Part shown: in pieces, positions 31,531 through 43,738 of the stretch
How positions within the stretch are numbered: position 1 is the first letter of the stretch
How the letters are laid out: every line of letters begins with the position of its first letter
Assembly (NCBI RefSeq): GCF_019649055.1
Contig: NW_026570244.1
Span: forward strand, 310,001 to 374,000
Reading direction: 5' to 3'
Source: Paramacrobiotus metropolitanus
Taxonomy: Eukaryota > Tardigrada > Eutardigrada > Parachela > Macrobiotidae
DNA: 64,000 nt
Notes under the pieces: generated by a model
Seen by the model: the letters and a program-made list of their open reading frames with translations, nothing else
The model's database searches: none
Told to the model about the DNA's origin: nothing
Program-made: the position numbers and the translations under genes

Positions 31531-33315
31531 TTAGCGGTACGGGGAACAGGACCAAAACATCCACTCCCACCATCTCGAATGCAGTGCCCACTGGAATTGG
31601 TTCAATAAGACCACCGGGTTTATCAGTTGGGACTTTACGAAGTTGACATTGTCGACAGCCGCGTATGTACTTACGCACATGATCACGCATGCGCGGCCAA
31701 AAGTAGCGCTGACGCACACGAGTATACGTGCGCCAAAATCCCAAATGACCGGATGTACGCTCGTCATGACAAGCGAACAATATGTCACGTCGCAAATGTT
31801 TTGGTACTACGAGGAGCAGTACGTCTTCCCCGTCAACTAACGCTTTGCGATACAACAAGTTGTTTTTCATGGTATAACACACAGTGTCGCGAGACACCAA
31901 ACCGATTGCCAACTTGTCAATCACATCACACAGTCGTGGGTCTTGCACCTGTTCATAGTGGAAATCTGGAGTGTCGGTCATGGCTACTAACATGTCCATT
32001 TCGACATCAGCACTGTCAGCTGGTTCGACGGGATGTCGCGATAGCGCATCCGCATTCTGGTGACGTTTGCCGCTACGGTATACAATTTCAAAATTGTATT
32101 CTTGTAACAAGACCGCCCACCTGCTCAGACGACCGGCTAATTCACGCCGGCTCATAAGCCAACACAGTGCACAGTGGTCTGTCACAATGCGAAACATCTT
32201 ACCATACAAATAAGGTCGTAACTTTTTAACCGACCAAACAATTGCCAGACACTCTTGTTCAGTGACCGCATAATTACGTTCTGCGGGACTGAAACTTTTG
32301 CTAACGTACGCCAACACCCGTTCGCAGTCACCCAGTTTAGATACTAAACATGCGCCTATTCCAAGGCCGCTAGCATCGCAGTGTAGCTCGATCTCAGCAT
32401 TTGGATCATAATGAGCTAAAATCGGCGAACTAATTAGTGCGTGTTTGAGTTTTTCGAAAGCAACCATCTGTTCGGAAGACCACACAAACGGTTCGGTTTT
32501 TCTCGTTAACCGTACCAGCGGTTCCGATAGACCGGCAAAATCCCGTACAAACCGACGAAAATACGAACAAAGTCCTAAGAACGACTTTATGTCCGTGACA
32601 TTTTCTGGTACTGGATAATCTGCGATTGCCAACAGTTTATCGGGATCGGGACTAATACCATTACGGTCAACGACATGACCAAGGTATTTGGTGCAATCGG
32701 ACGCGAAAACACATTTTGATGGTTTAAGCACAATACCTGCGTGGCGAAGCTTGCGCAGTACGGCATCAAGGTGCTCCATGTGCTCTTCAAACGTCTTCGA
32801 ATAGATGAGTACATCATCTATGTACACTATAACAAACTGCCATCTGAATTCATTCAGTATTTTGTCCATTGACCTTTGAAAGGTCGCCCCGGCGTTACAC
32901 AAGCCGAAGGGCATACGGCTGAATTCATATAAGCCGTCAGGCGTCACAAAAGCGGTACGGTCCTTGCTGGACTCCGCTACGGGGATCTGCCAGTATCCCC
33001 ACGCCATATCTAAGGAAGTAAAATAAGCGCACCCACCTAACTGATCAAGCGCGTCGTCCAAGCGGGGCATTGGGTACACGTCCTTCTTGGTAACAGCATT
33101 GACCCGGCGATAATCAACACAAAACCTCGTTGTGCCGTCTCGCTTGTGTACGAGTACAATGGGAGACGACCACGGGCTACAGGATGGGGTCACAATGCTT
33201 TGGCGGAGCATTTTATCAACTTCTGTACGAATGACAATACGCTCGGCCCACGATCGCCGGTAAGGAGGTTGGGACACTGGCAATGCACTGCCTGTGTCTA
33301 TAACATGCGAAACTC
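31511..33315 (-). CDS. Reverse transcriptase, RNase H and integrase HHCC domain (second gypsy)
   Basis: One open frame of about 590 codons. RT: SIVTPSCSPWSSPIVLV, RFCVDYRRVN, MPFGLCNAGATFQRSMD and catalytic VYIDDVLIYSK (about 32790..32830). RNase H: DASGLGIGA, ERNYAVTEQECLAIVW, TDHCALCWL, NADALSRHP. Integrase zinc domain: HDERTSGHLG and CRQCQL at about 31640..31780. Coding before 33283 continues in frame for a few codons but is shifted relative to the protease ORF near 33310. Confidence 0.92.
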
Positions 33316-34150
33316 CTTTACTTCGCCAATAGGGCGTTCAGCAGTGGGAAACACGCTTACGTGTTTGCGCAACACAGCGTGCAACTGTTCAGTTTGATCG
33401 GCAGTTAAATTTGCACCACACTGAATTTCTGGGAGTTCACACGTTTCAACCACCGAGCACTCTGGAACGCGGTCAACATACATTGGTGTCGCAGACGCAA
33501 TATTCTGACCCTTACCGATTGTTTGGGTCATGCGAGAGAAATTTGCACACGCCAAATAACACACATTGTTGACAATTTTGACTAGCGCGTTTGATGTACG
33601 TAACCCTTTTTGAGCGAACGTGTTAGCGTTTGGGGAAACTATAAACTCCATATTTTCTGGTTTCACACGGCCAGGAAATAGATTACGGTTTAGTTGACAT
33701 TTCACCCAAGCTACGTGACTAGCGGGAATGTGCACTTTGCGACTTGCAACAAGATTCCGCGCTTTCCATGGCCTGAACTGTTCGCCATCACGTTCATCAA
33801 AGCGCCGTATAGTACGACCGGCATAATCAATTACTAGATCCGTTCGCATCAGAAAATCATTACCGACCAATAATTCACGATCGTACGTGTCTAGCACAAG
33901 TACGTTAATTTGGTGCGAACAGTTTGCCAATAACACATCAACACAAACAGTGCCGACAGGCGATATCAATTTGCCACTAACACCTTTAACGGGCCGCCCG
34001 GTATATGACTGAATACACAGATCTAACATCTGTGCACAGTGCACACTCATAATCGTTACAGCGGAGCCGGCGTCAATCACAGCAGGCACGGCCATACCAT
34101 TAACATATGCCGTAGTGCAAACTGGAGCCGGAACAGTTGAATCGTCATTT
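33298..34150 (-). CDS. Retroviral-type aspartic protease (second gypsy), DAG in place of DTG
   Basis: The active-site loop reads VIDAGSAVTIMS, with Asp-Ala-Gly at 34066..34074, where the family has Asp-Thr/Ser-Gly. The flap-side motif LLVGNDFLM is present and a linker leads toward RT (PIGEVK near 33320). The missing hydroxyl residue may lower activity or dimer stability. The frame is open upstream of the first Met. It ends by frameshift against the RT frame. Confidence 0.8.
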
Positions 34151-34204
34151 GGTTCTTCTATCGGAAATGCATCGAAAGGAAAACCAGCAAAATCAGGGGA
34201 TCAG

Positions 34205-35781
34205 ACGTATGAGCAGCTAAACCCTGTACTTAGCTACTCTCTGGAGTTTAAATTTCCCTCACCTTCCGACGGCAGAGCATTTCCATGCTTCGCGTGTGCC
34301 GCTTTACGTTCCCGCATGCGATCCCAACACCGGCTTTCTTGGTGACCTTGCCGACCGCAGAAATCACACCGCGACTTGTCGTCTTGGTTCCGTTCAACCG
34401 TCACAGCCGGTTTGCGGGATTCGCCATTGCCGCCGTTGCGTGTACCACCACGGCCACGTCCACGAGCACGACCTCGGCCACCGCGACCACGGCCTCCACG
34501 GGCACCAGCAGCGCCTCCCGTACAAACGTTTGCGTCAACACAGGCGCGGCTGACTGAGTCTCGGGAGGTGTCGATGAGCCGGCAGCCATCTGGAACTCTT
34601 GCTGCAAACGGGCAGAGATAGCTCTGTCCACAGCCTGTTGAAATTCACTGGACTGCAGCACGTTTGACACGTTTGCTGAACTGACATCACCGGCAGCAGT
34701 TTCGTCGTCTTCACTTTGCTTCTGCTTTGCCGAGACTTCAGCTGTCAAAATGACATTTGTGTTAGAACTTGTACGTTCCGAATCAACTTTTAACACCTTG
34801 AAACGTGTCAATAACTCTTCCGGTGTTGTCGGATTAAGCACCGCCATATGATTACGTAGGCTTGTACTAAGACCGTTCAACAGGTAGCGCACTTTCATTT
34901 CGTTTGACATCGCAGTATCGACTTTATGACAAAGGTCAATGATAGAGTAGTAATATTCAACCAGTCTCTCTTTATCCTGATTGAATTTGCGATTTTGCAA
35001 CTTGTTCTGATAGTCCCACTTCTCATCCTCACTGACAAATTCTGTGAGAAATGCAGTACGCAAAGCGTCCCAAGTCGCAAACGGCTTTCTGAGGTTATAC
35101 CACTGCTTAGCGGCACCAGCCGTCAAGTAGAACGCAAACCGTTCATTTTGGTTTTGTCCAGCCAATTCGACATGGTCGCTGCTTCTTCAAACTCCTTCAT
35201 CCATTCACGAGCGTTATGCTCTGAAGGCTTGAATTTATCGCACTGCAGCGGACCACTTACTGGAGCGTCTGTTGCGACCTTTACAAGACTCTGTAGGCCA
35301 TCAGTAAGTGCTTTAACTTGTGCATCCATATTGACACTTTCAGTATTATTAACGTCAACGAGAACCGTTGCAGTACGTTCTGGTATATCGGTCAAGAAAG
35401 GTGACTGTGTACCTGTCTCAACGAGTGGCGAAGCGTCACTTTCAAGTATAACAGCCGACTGTGTTGAGCTTAATGCGGTAACAGGCTCATCGTCATCTGA
35501 TATTAATTCTTCATCAGATTTGATTTCGCCCTGGGCACGCCTGACCTTTTTCGGTTTTGGCAATTCGCCTTCTGCAAACTCTGCTTGACCGTCTGAACGC
35601 AACGTCCGTCCTCCGGCTTTTTTTTAATATGTCTGCTTCTGTATACGGAAAAGTCTGTAGCAGCTTTCGAACTTGAAGCTACAGTTATTGAACTTGCAGG
35701 CTTATCTGCTGCTGCAGTTGCAACTGACTTATCTGCTTTCTTAGTTAGCGGTTGCGTTGATTTACCGCTCTTGTCGGACAT
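34205..35781 (-). pseudogene. Gag with CCHC zinc knuckle (second gypsy), frameshifted
   Basis: Starts at ATG 35779..35781 (MSDKSGKSTQ). A first shift is at the A8 homopolymer near 35617..35627; the second frame (35123..35602) carries an acidic stretch and leads to the Gag core; a second shift is near 35150; the core (34401..35165) has KQWYNLRKPFATWDALRTAF and a helical C-terminal part. A third shift lies in the Gly/Arg-rich segment near 34430..34500, after which the nucleocapsid knuckle CDFCGRQGHQESRC (C-x2-C-x4-H-x4-C) appears at about 34330..34375. Confidence 0.82.
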
Positions 35782-36198
35782 TAACGTCGACAATTATTTA
35801 ACCAAGAATAGCATTACAAATAATGTTGGATTGTGCCTGGTGCAGCATGTATCCCAACACGACATTAGCAGTCAAACTACCAGCAGATAAGAGAATTAAC
35901 AGTTGAGTTGACCACGAGCAACAGCTCATCAACTTTCTGATCGGTGCTACTATACAGTTCAAAACTTTTCACACAAATTTTGAAAAAAATTGCAACATAC
36001 AAATTCTTGTACGATCGAGGATTGTTGTAAAATATATTATTCCAAAGCCTATATGAATGAAAATTCTGAAAGCCGCTTCCACCGCCTTTAAACGTTCATT
36101 ACAGGTGTCGTAAAGATGGGTATAAAATGGATCAATAACGGAGCCGTCATATCGACTGAGAACAGAAAGGTCACCGGGCTATTACGGTTGCTAAACGC

Positions 36199-36216
36199 AT
36201 CCACCCAGGAGCGCCA
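36199..36216 (-). promoter_or_regulatory. Primer-binding site
   Basis: Directly after the 5' LTR end the coding strand reads TGGCGCTCCTGGGTGG. A TGG start at this position is typical for a sequence complementary to a tRNA 3' end; I cannot name the tRNA. Confidence 0.55.
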
Positions 36217-36464
36217 TAATATATGATCATTCTCCTAAACTATACGTAACAAGAAAATTAAAATCCATCAATGATCTTTACTTAACCGCACACGATAGAT
36301 AATGATTCGCTCAATCACAACTTCATCATGGCGCTGAGAAATCAGCATAGAAAACAGACGTCTTTAGACACAGATAGCTACGTGAAGATAGTTCACAACA
36401 ATTGCATAAACGCCGGATTACGCCGGTGAGCAACACTGTATACATGACTATGCGTCACACAGCA
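36217..36464 (-). repeat. 5' LTR of the second gypsy element
   Basis: 248 bp; shares about 180 identical bases with 30122..30375, with the remaining end diverged. Confidence 0.85.
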
Positions 36465-36878
36465 CTAGCAGGAAAAAAATGTGTAGTATTTGAATACATT
36501 TTTTACTTTCCGGTAAGTATTATTAATTTTTTTTAAGTTAAATCAAAAATTACAGCGAATAATAGTTTCGCTTTTATCGCTACGGTAGCTGCCGTACAGG
36601 CAGGCTAGCGCTCAAGGCATGAGTGGAGATCGGTATCACAGGTGCGCGATGGGCGGCATCTTTGATGTGCGCGCGTATACGTCACGGAACGTTTTCCCAT
36701 ACTTGGTTTCGGATGATTATAACACAAAATTAGTGATAGAAGCTTTAACCGTTTCTTGAAATCGTGTCGTGAATAAAACAACAGTGACAGTATGGTGTAT
36801 ACAGTATGGTGTATAGGTCAACTCTTTATTTAGATGTCCACCATCATATGTTGAAAAACTTTAAGAAAACGTCACTTA

Positions 36879-37478
36879 TTACTCAGCATCAATTGACCCA
36901 TGCGGTCTAATCACAGAGAATATTTGATCTAAATTTGCACCTATCGGTGCCGTTCCTAGGATAGATGCCGCATTGCCTCGTTAGATTTCGATGCTGATCC
37001 GCTGGCGCAGGAATTTTGTGGCCCGCTTTTCACCGGTTTCCTGTTGAATCTTCTCTCCCACCACTGTCATCATGCGGGTAGCTTCCGGTCTCAAATCCCA
37101 GAGCGCCGAAATGGTAGTCTTGGGTGATGTCTCGGTATTTTTCCACTTTGCTTTGCTCGGCTTGTGCTGCCGCCGCTCCCGCGCGCGTGGACGTTCCTAC
37201 GATGTGCGATATGGCCATTGTGCTAACACAGGTAGCGTTCCATGCCAACATTCGCCCTCTTTCCCATGGTGTCAAGGTGACACCATCTGGGCGCTTGTCA
37301 TTTGTTGGACAGATACCTTGTGGCTCCAGTTCACTTTCAAAGCCGGCAGATGCAAGACTGCGCTTCCAAATGGCGTTCAGACATTTATGTGTAGGGATTC
37401 TTCCACGGCTTTTCTTGCAGCTGAGGGCATGGTAGCCGCGCACGTCGGCCCAATCCCCGCAGACCAATGATGCGGGAC
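36879..37478 (-). pseudogene. Fragment of a non-LTR element: restriction-like endonuclease domain
   Basis: The frame 37030..37467 carries a CxxH-type knuckle (YHALSCKKSRGR), then KRPDGVTLTPWERGRM, the KRPD core of the R2/NeSL-type restriction-like endonuclease, and the helical tail. Coding continues to a stop at 36879..36881 with one in-frame TAA where EIQRGNAASILGT-type copies have Gln. An AATAAA signal on the minus strand (36825..36830) follows. The RT part is missing: a 5'-truncated insertion. Confidence 0.78.
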
Positions 37479-37600
37479 AATGACCGGTGCTCCGTGGCGT
37501 ACACCCATTGCGATTCTCAACGCGAAATTAGTAAGAAGGTTACCAAGAGTTGCGGCTGGAAGTGCTCCGAGCCACGCTCCATTTTCCTTTGTGCTAACAC

Positions 37601-37642
37601 CCAGGAACCGGCTTGACCGGAAAGGTCAAGCCCGGCTCCTGG
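37601..37642. repeat. Strong 42-base hairpin
   Basis: CCAGGAACCGGCTTGACC pairs with GGTCAAGCCCGGCTCCTGG around a GGAAA loop (one bulge, one mismatch). The stem is too short for a standard miRNA precursor. It lies upstream of the RLE fragment in its orientation and is followed by AT-rich sequence. Confidence 0.6.
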
Positions 37643-38759
37643 ATAATATTTAATATTTAGATAGGTATTTAATATATACAGATAGGTAATATTTGAAGGC
37701 AAAATCGTTGTTCGTTAATTATACATGTATCGCTTCTCGTTACAATGTTTAATTGGGCAAAGAAAGAAACCGGAAGAAAAGCCTCTTGGAAACAAGGGAG
37801 GTTTTAAATCAAGATGGCCAGATGGAACGACCGTCACCCATTCGCTTACTCTGTAGGTGGTCTGCTTATACAGCACCATGCGCAGTGCAGGCGTTCACTG
37901 AAGAGTATAACACAATCAACCCGGGCGGTCGAAAGCAAAAGCCGTTAAAAATACGTACGACCGTATAAAACGGCTATTTTCATTTTAGGATTAATTAACT
38001 GGCAGATTGGCAATATTGTTCGTCCATCTTGGGGAATGCAAATTTCAAAACTCAGCCTTAACCGTTTTTTTCGGAATTTTACGACAAATTCAACGGTGTA
38101 TTTAAAAACAAGATCAGATGAAAACTGTACGAGGAGTTCATTTTTGAAATTTAAAATTTAACGGGGGTCTCAATACGGGCCTGATAGTAGGCCGTATTTT
38201 GGCAACAGTCACTATCAGCCACTCGGGTTAGGTAATTGCTGTTGTTCAAGCAGTTCAGTGCACGCTTGCACTGCGCATGGTGCTGTATAACATGGATTGG
38301 GCGCAGTGTAAAAAACAGTGCCAACTTGAGTCGGCGATACACACTCGTTAGTCGATACAATATGTATTAACGACACAGTACTCGCCACTCGGTTACTTAC
38401 GAGCTACATGCAATCGGCCGACGGCAGCTGTGGTTTCTTACGTAAGCATTGTAATTTAAAATGGTGTCTCAAAGTGGTTACGCATTAATAAGATCGAAGT
38501 ACAGTAGTCAATCTTATCCGTTCATTCGCTCTAACTGATATGGTAAGAGATCTAAATCGGGGCGGTGGCCTGCGTTTGCCAGCCAGAATGAACAGCTGCC
38601 GATCGGAAATGGACTGTGAAGCCCTGTGCGAGCACCAACCAGGGCAGCAATCAGGTAAGGACTGGACTACCGAAACTTGGACTTGGGCTGCACTTACCTT
38701 GGGATTGAACCACTACAGCCTCGACTTCGACTTCGTAAGTTGGACTGTTTAATTTTGAC
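37643..38759. other. Intergenic DNA, no gene supported
   Basis: Short ORFs only, none recognised. Confidence 0.45.
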
Positions 38760-38975
38760 TTCTAAACTTGGACGTCAACGTCTCATATATAATGTAATCT
38801 GTCATCTTCTTACGTTTTCATGTTATTCTTATGCTATTCTTCTTATATTTTCTTTTGTCAAGAAACCACAAGACAACATCATGCAAAATACGAAAGCATA
38901 AGATAATTCAAAAAAGTAATAAGAAAGAAACAAAATAACATAAGAAGAAAAAAGAAAGCATAAGAAACTTTCCAA
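38760..38975. repeat. AT-rich imperfect palindrome, family also at the right window end
   Basis: TTCTTATGCTATTCTTCTTAT-type words on the left half recur inverted as ATAACATAAGAAG words on the right half. The AAACTTGGACG stretch plus the TTATG array resembles the reverse complement of about 63780..63930. Confidence 0.45.
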
Positions 38976-40209
38976 TCCAGGTCCTTGTTGAGAAGTTCAA
39001 GGCTTCAAGCTATGTAATAAGGCCAAGTTCCGAAGCCATTGAGTCTCGGCTAAATCTTTGTCCAGTTGTTCTCGAAATAACTTCGTCCTTTCTTATTAAT
39101 TTTTGGCGCTTATCGCAGTAAATTAGTCGAATGGATTAACGCGAAATAGATTTATTTATTTGAATGTCTACAGCTGGGTTGCCGCAAAGAACACAACATC
39201 CGTTTTTTATATAAAATTTGCCTATAATTTTGCTTGCGAGCGAGCGGAGTAGGAAAAGTATAACTGGTCTACGAGCCGAGCGATCTGAGCTCCAAAAAAT
39301 GCGGACAGGAACCGAACAAACGAGCGGCCGAGGCAGCACGCGCAAGCAGAAAAAAATATTAAGAATAGGTATAGAATGACACAAGGAGCGTGGGCCAAAC
39401 ATATAACGCTTGCGCATGGCTCTACAGCTTATTGAGCTGTGGCTAGTTTCGAGACGATCCGGCCTGAGCGAGACCGTGCGCTGGCGATCTACACATGCCA
39501 GCGCGCCAAGGAACGCAGCGATGCCTATGTAGTCTCAGCCCGCTGTGGAAATTTCCAAGCTTTGATGCAGTTAACGGCGACATATTCAGCCGCCTTACGT
39601 ACTTTTACAGGATGGTAGAGCTGGGGATAACTGAACTGCTTGCCGTGACCTTTATGTAAATATGCTTCACAGTATTTCGGCACCTTTCAGTAATTTCTCC
39701 TTTACCTGCGCCGTACGCTGTGGAAATTCAGCTGCTAATAGTGGCGGTTTTGCGCACTAAGGATGTCAACGTCACAGAAAAACGTGCCGAATAACTTAGT
39801 CTAGCTGGCGATCCATTAAAACTTTTTCCACTAAACCAAATCGGAAGAATTAGGGCTGATTCCTTGATTGCTATTTCGAGTCATCGGGAGAGATAGTCAG
39901 TGGGGGCTGCTGAACGAGCACGGATAGTGGCCGGCAAAGTTCCGAACGTAACGATGACGGACCGGATGACGCTAATATCTATGCATCCATCTAATGCAGT
40001 ACTGTAAAGAAACAGTGCTCAGCAAGGTATGCACAGTGCCGACCACGCTCCAGTAGTTGATATTTCCGCTCAACTGGTGCTACTGCTGCAAGCTGACTTC
40101 AAAACTGATGGAATGGATTCAAATTAACATATCATAAGCACTTCCTGCCTGTCAGGCGCTGTAGAATTACACCTTCCGTCTTCACCGGCAAGCTTAAATC
40201 CATGTTAAC
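38976..40209. other. Intergenic DNA, no gene supported
   Basis: Short unrecognised ORFs. A GAGCGAGCGGAG-like GC-rich patch lies at 39235..39345. Confidence 0.45.
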
Positions 40210-41030
40210 ATATAATCCAGCTATCCCACTTGAGTGTAAGAGAGAAAGAATATACAGTGTTGAACCGCAGACCTTTCTCCAGAAACTGCCTTGATCACGT
40301 GGAAATTTCGTAATAAATCTACCGTGTAAAAGCCACACCTTCTCTTTTATTTGAATTCTTAAATCCGGAAAATCCAGGTGGCCGCATGATTCTGCGGGCA
40401 CCCACCAATAAGCGTGAACCAATGTACAGAGTGGAAGACGCGGGCCTTTCTCCGGAAACCGATCTGAACTCTTGGAGATTTTGCATTATATCTGCCGTTT
40501 ATAAGGCACACCTTCTTTTTTATCTATATGCTAAAATCCAAGGTAGCCGCATGATTCTGCGGGCAGAGACTACCTTGTACATAAGCGCGAATGATTGTAC
40601 AGTGTGAAAGACGAGGGCCTTCTTCTGGAAACCGATCTGATCACTTGGAGATTTTGCATTATATCTACCGTTTATAAGGCACACCTTCTTTTTTATCTAT
40701 ATGCTAAAATCCAAGGTAGCCGCATGATTCTGCGGGCAGAGACTACCTTGTACATAAGCGCGAATGATTGTACAGTGTGAAAGACGAGGGCCTTCTTTTG
40801 GAAACCGATCTGATCACTTGGAGATTTTGCATTATATCTACCGTTTATAAGGCACACCTTCTTTTTTTATTTATATCTTAAATTCCAGGGAGCCGCATGA
40901 TTCTGCGGGCACCTTTCTTGTAAGCGTGGAGAATATACAGTAGAGAAGAGGTTGAATCTTGTCCCGGAAGTGATCACGAAATCGAACATGGGAATTTCAC
41001 AATAAATCCACAGTGTGCAGGGTGGTTGAT
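40210..41030. repeat. Tandem array of a ~170-bp satellite unit
   Basis: The word GATTCTGCGGGCA starts at 40387, 40553, 40726 and 40899, giving periods of 166, 173 and 173 bases. The two central units are nearly identical; the outer ones are more diverged, as is usual when unequal exchange homogenises the middle. About 4.5 units in all. The apparent ORFs inside are by-products. Confidence 0.88.
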
Positions 41031-43149
41031 TTTTACTCAAATCAGCACTGGGTGTGAGATGGAAAATGAGAACCCATAACTGCTACCGCCTGGAAGTTTT
41101 CCCCAGCAATTCTTTGTTACCTGCATGCATGCTTGATGCCGACTTGAATGTTTCAGTCGTAATTTTTTTTGTTTCACTGGAGCGCAATTTGCTCGGAGTG
41201 TACACGTAATTATCAAAGTTCTTTACCGTATAGACTTATTCAGTCATGGATAATTATGCATGTCATGACTCACAACATTTCCTATATAACTCAACGCACG
41301 CCGGCGCGCATCCACTGTGGATCCATCCGATCCATCATGTACTCGTATATAATGGCACTGCCCGCTTCTTTGGCCACTCAGCCCACGATATCTCTTATCC
41401 GAATTAGCATCGGTCTGACAATAATGAGAAATATACACCGACAAAAGAAAGTGATTTTCCCTCTCCAGAGCGCACCATACAAGCTGGATTAACACTGAAC
41501 AGAATTTATGACCAGACAGGAAAGCCATTGTCCAAACTACTCTGTCTCATGTATGTGCAATCTTTGTCCACCTGGTCAAGCTGTCCCGTCGCTGGGAGGG
41601 AAGGCGGGGGGGACAACTTTGTATTAATTATTTTCGCAATCAAGATTCAAATTATATCGTTGAAAGGAAATGCAACGGTTGTTAAATATTGGAAGAGACT
41701 AATCTGCTCAACTTTCGGAGAACGCCCAGCGTCGTTACTCAGTCCGCATTCAAACTTGCCTGCAGCTAAACCACATGACTGATCTTGAAGCACCTGCTAA
41801 CCTAGCTCATATTTCACTCTTCGGCAGCATTTCAGTCATCGTCTCGACACGCCATTTAATCTAGCGTGTTTCCCGTGAATTCTATTACTGGATCAGATTC
41901 CAATACATTCTGCTAAAAACAAACAGCATTTTCAGGTTCGAAAATTATTTAGTTTGATTCATCTGATATCGCGCTACGCAAATTGAACCGCCTAAAAAAA
42001 CCGTGGATGGAAAACGCGTCCTTGGCAGTGGCGAAGGCAAGATTACTGCCAGTTTAAAGGACAATCGCCGCATCCCAGCGCCAAGCCAGCCAGAACACTG
42101 GTGACCTTTCGCCCAGGATTTCCTATAAACTGTAAGTTTTATTTGCTACGCGACCAGTATATGTATGGTGACTATAGCGGCTGAATTTATAAAAGGTACA
42201 CTATTTTGTGATGAGTGCAGAATGACTAGTAAACTGCAGCCACCAGATATTTGTCCGATAAGGAATGCAGAAACAGGAAGCTTTATCGTACCTTGTAGTA
42301 AAATGCGACGAAGTCTCTTTCCGCACTGGTTTCAGCAATTATGTAGCCTGTCACCATCTTAAGTTTTGCTGGTGCGTACCTTGCTGGGGCGTATTCAATT
42401 CCGAGATCGATGTTTTAATCCCGTGTTTGAATTCGTGAAACATGTTCACTTTATTGATTTTCCAGTACAGCAACATTTTTGAAAGTTCACTTAAACCATC
42501 AAAAAACGGCGTGACAGCGAGTTGCACAGCAACATCTACAAACAATGGCGGTCGAATAAGTGCTTAACTGGAAAAACTCATCTCAATTCGCCGCCGCTAG
42601 CGTCGGTGCAAAACATTGTCATATTTGCTTTACGTGTAAAGTAAGCGGCGCTGATGGAAATGTCTATACATAATGCAAGCTCGCCCCGTTCAGCCGGCCG
42701 TTTTTGAAAAATATTTAGATTCGAAAGAAACTAAAATGAAAATAAAATTAACCTCGAACCACATTATTCGTATGACGCACGTATGAAACTCGATGGACTC
42801 GCCGTTGTTGACCTTTATGTATCAGTGGCTAGCCTAGCCAATTATTTTGCGTTTTGGAAAATATTTGATTATATCACTTACATATTGAATTTTATTAACG
42901 GCGCAGTGGACGGCATACACTCCCTGTGATGCAAACGTACGCAAACGGAGCTTCTTTCAGTAATTATCCGATATGAAACCCTTTTCAGACAAAGTAGCCA
43001 CTGACTCGCCTGCATGACAGCCATGAAGCATATCACTAACGGCCGGCACTGTATAGTCAAGGATTAAAAAAATCAAGCAAAGTCATTATCAACAACTATC
43101 ATCAACAACAACGTTCTTGTCCAGTAAAGTAACTAATGCTAGAAATTAG
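41031..43149. other. Intergenic DNA, no gene supported
   Basis: No ORF with recognisable content on either strand. Confidence 0.45.
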
Positions 43150-43220
43150 AATCTATCTATCAGGTATTTCCAGTAAGTATTTGGCAGTTTGCCGGCATAT
43201 TTTTCGCGCGATTACCAATA
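43150..43220. repeat. Direct repeat of 44415..44490
   Basis: Both contain ATCAGGTATTTCCAGTA and TTTGCAGTTTGCCGGCATATTTT, then CGCGCG and a TTACC end. About 70 bp, perhaps ends of the same dispersed repeat. Confidence 0.55.
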
Positions 43221-43303
43221 AATTAATGAAATTGCTATGCGCCAGGAAATTTCCTGGTGTCTAGCACAGTTTTCTGGATAGCTAACTTCTCTGAAAAGAG
43301 AAT

Positions 43304-43738
43304 ACTTGGATGTGTCTCATATTTCGGTAACTTTAAGTATACGGTTTCATATTTCGGCCACCGGTCACTTACACCACCTCCCAAGTGGCGCGCTACATGA
43401 AATATAGCTGGTGATCGCACGAAGTGATTTTTTACGTGTTCCTCACTGGTCTGTAATCATCAAAACAAAAATGAAAATATTGGAATTTGAAATTTGTGAT
43501 GTTTGTAAACGCGGAAGAACGATTCTTTTACCGTGCACGATTGCACTCGGTCCAGTTCCTGTTCTGCCTTTTATGGAAGTATTTTTGTGAATTCATGCTT
43601 CGAAATTCATTAGGGAAGTTTTTTTCTGTGAAAGCTATTTATTTCGGCTATTTTTGTTTGTCCGAAAATTTTGACACCACATGACCAAAATATGAAACCG
43701 TAAACTTAAAGTGACCGAAATATGAGACATATCCAAGT
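43304..43738. mobile_element. MITE-like element with ~56-bp terminal inverted repeats
   Basis: Left end ACTTGGATGTGTCTCATATT and right end (reverse complement) ACTTGGATATGTCTCATATT continue as inverted copies for about 56 bases, sharing TTTCGG and TACGGTTTCATATTT. 435 bp, no transposase. No certain target-site duplication. Confidence 0.75.

Larger units (their letters stand above)
30118..36468 (-). mobile_element. Complete Ty3/gypsy LTR retrotransposon with CTAG target-site duplication
   Basis: Read right to left: 5' LTR (36217..36464), primer-binding site, gag, protease, RT, RNase H, integrase, polypurine tract, 3' LTR (30122..30375). A four-base duplication CTAG flanks both ends (30118..30121 and 36465..36468). 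The LTRs start TGCTGTGTG on the coding strand and end ATATTA. The gene order and integrase GPY-type tail are standard gypsy. About five frameshifts, but no clear nonsense codon inside the domains, interrupt it. Confidence 0.92.

Noticed and set aside
37601-37642. microRNA precursor
   Set aside because: The stem is only about 18 bp, shorter than a usual animal pre-miRNA, and there is no sign of transcription; kept only as a hairpin.
40386-40780. Two similar 60-73 codon ORFs
   Set aside because: They are the same frame of neighbouring satellite units.
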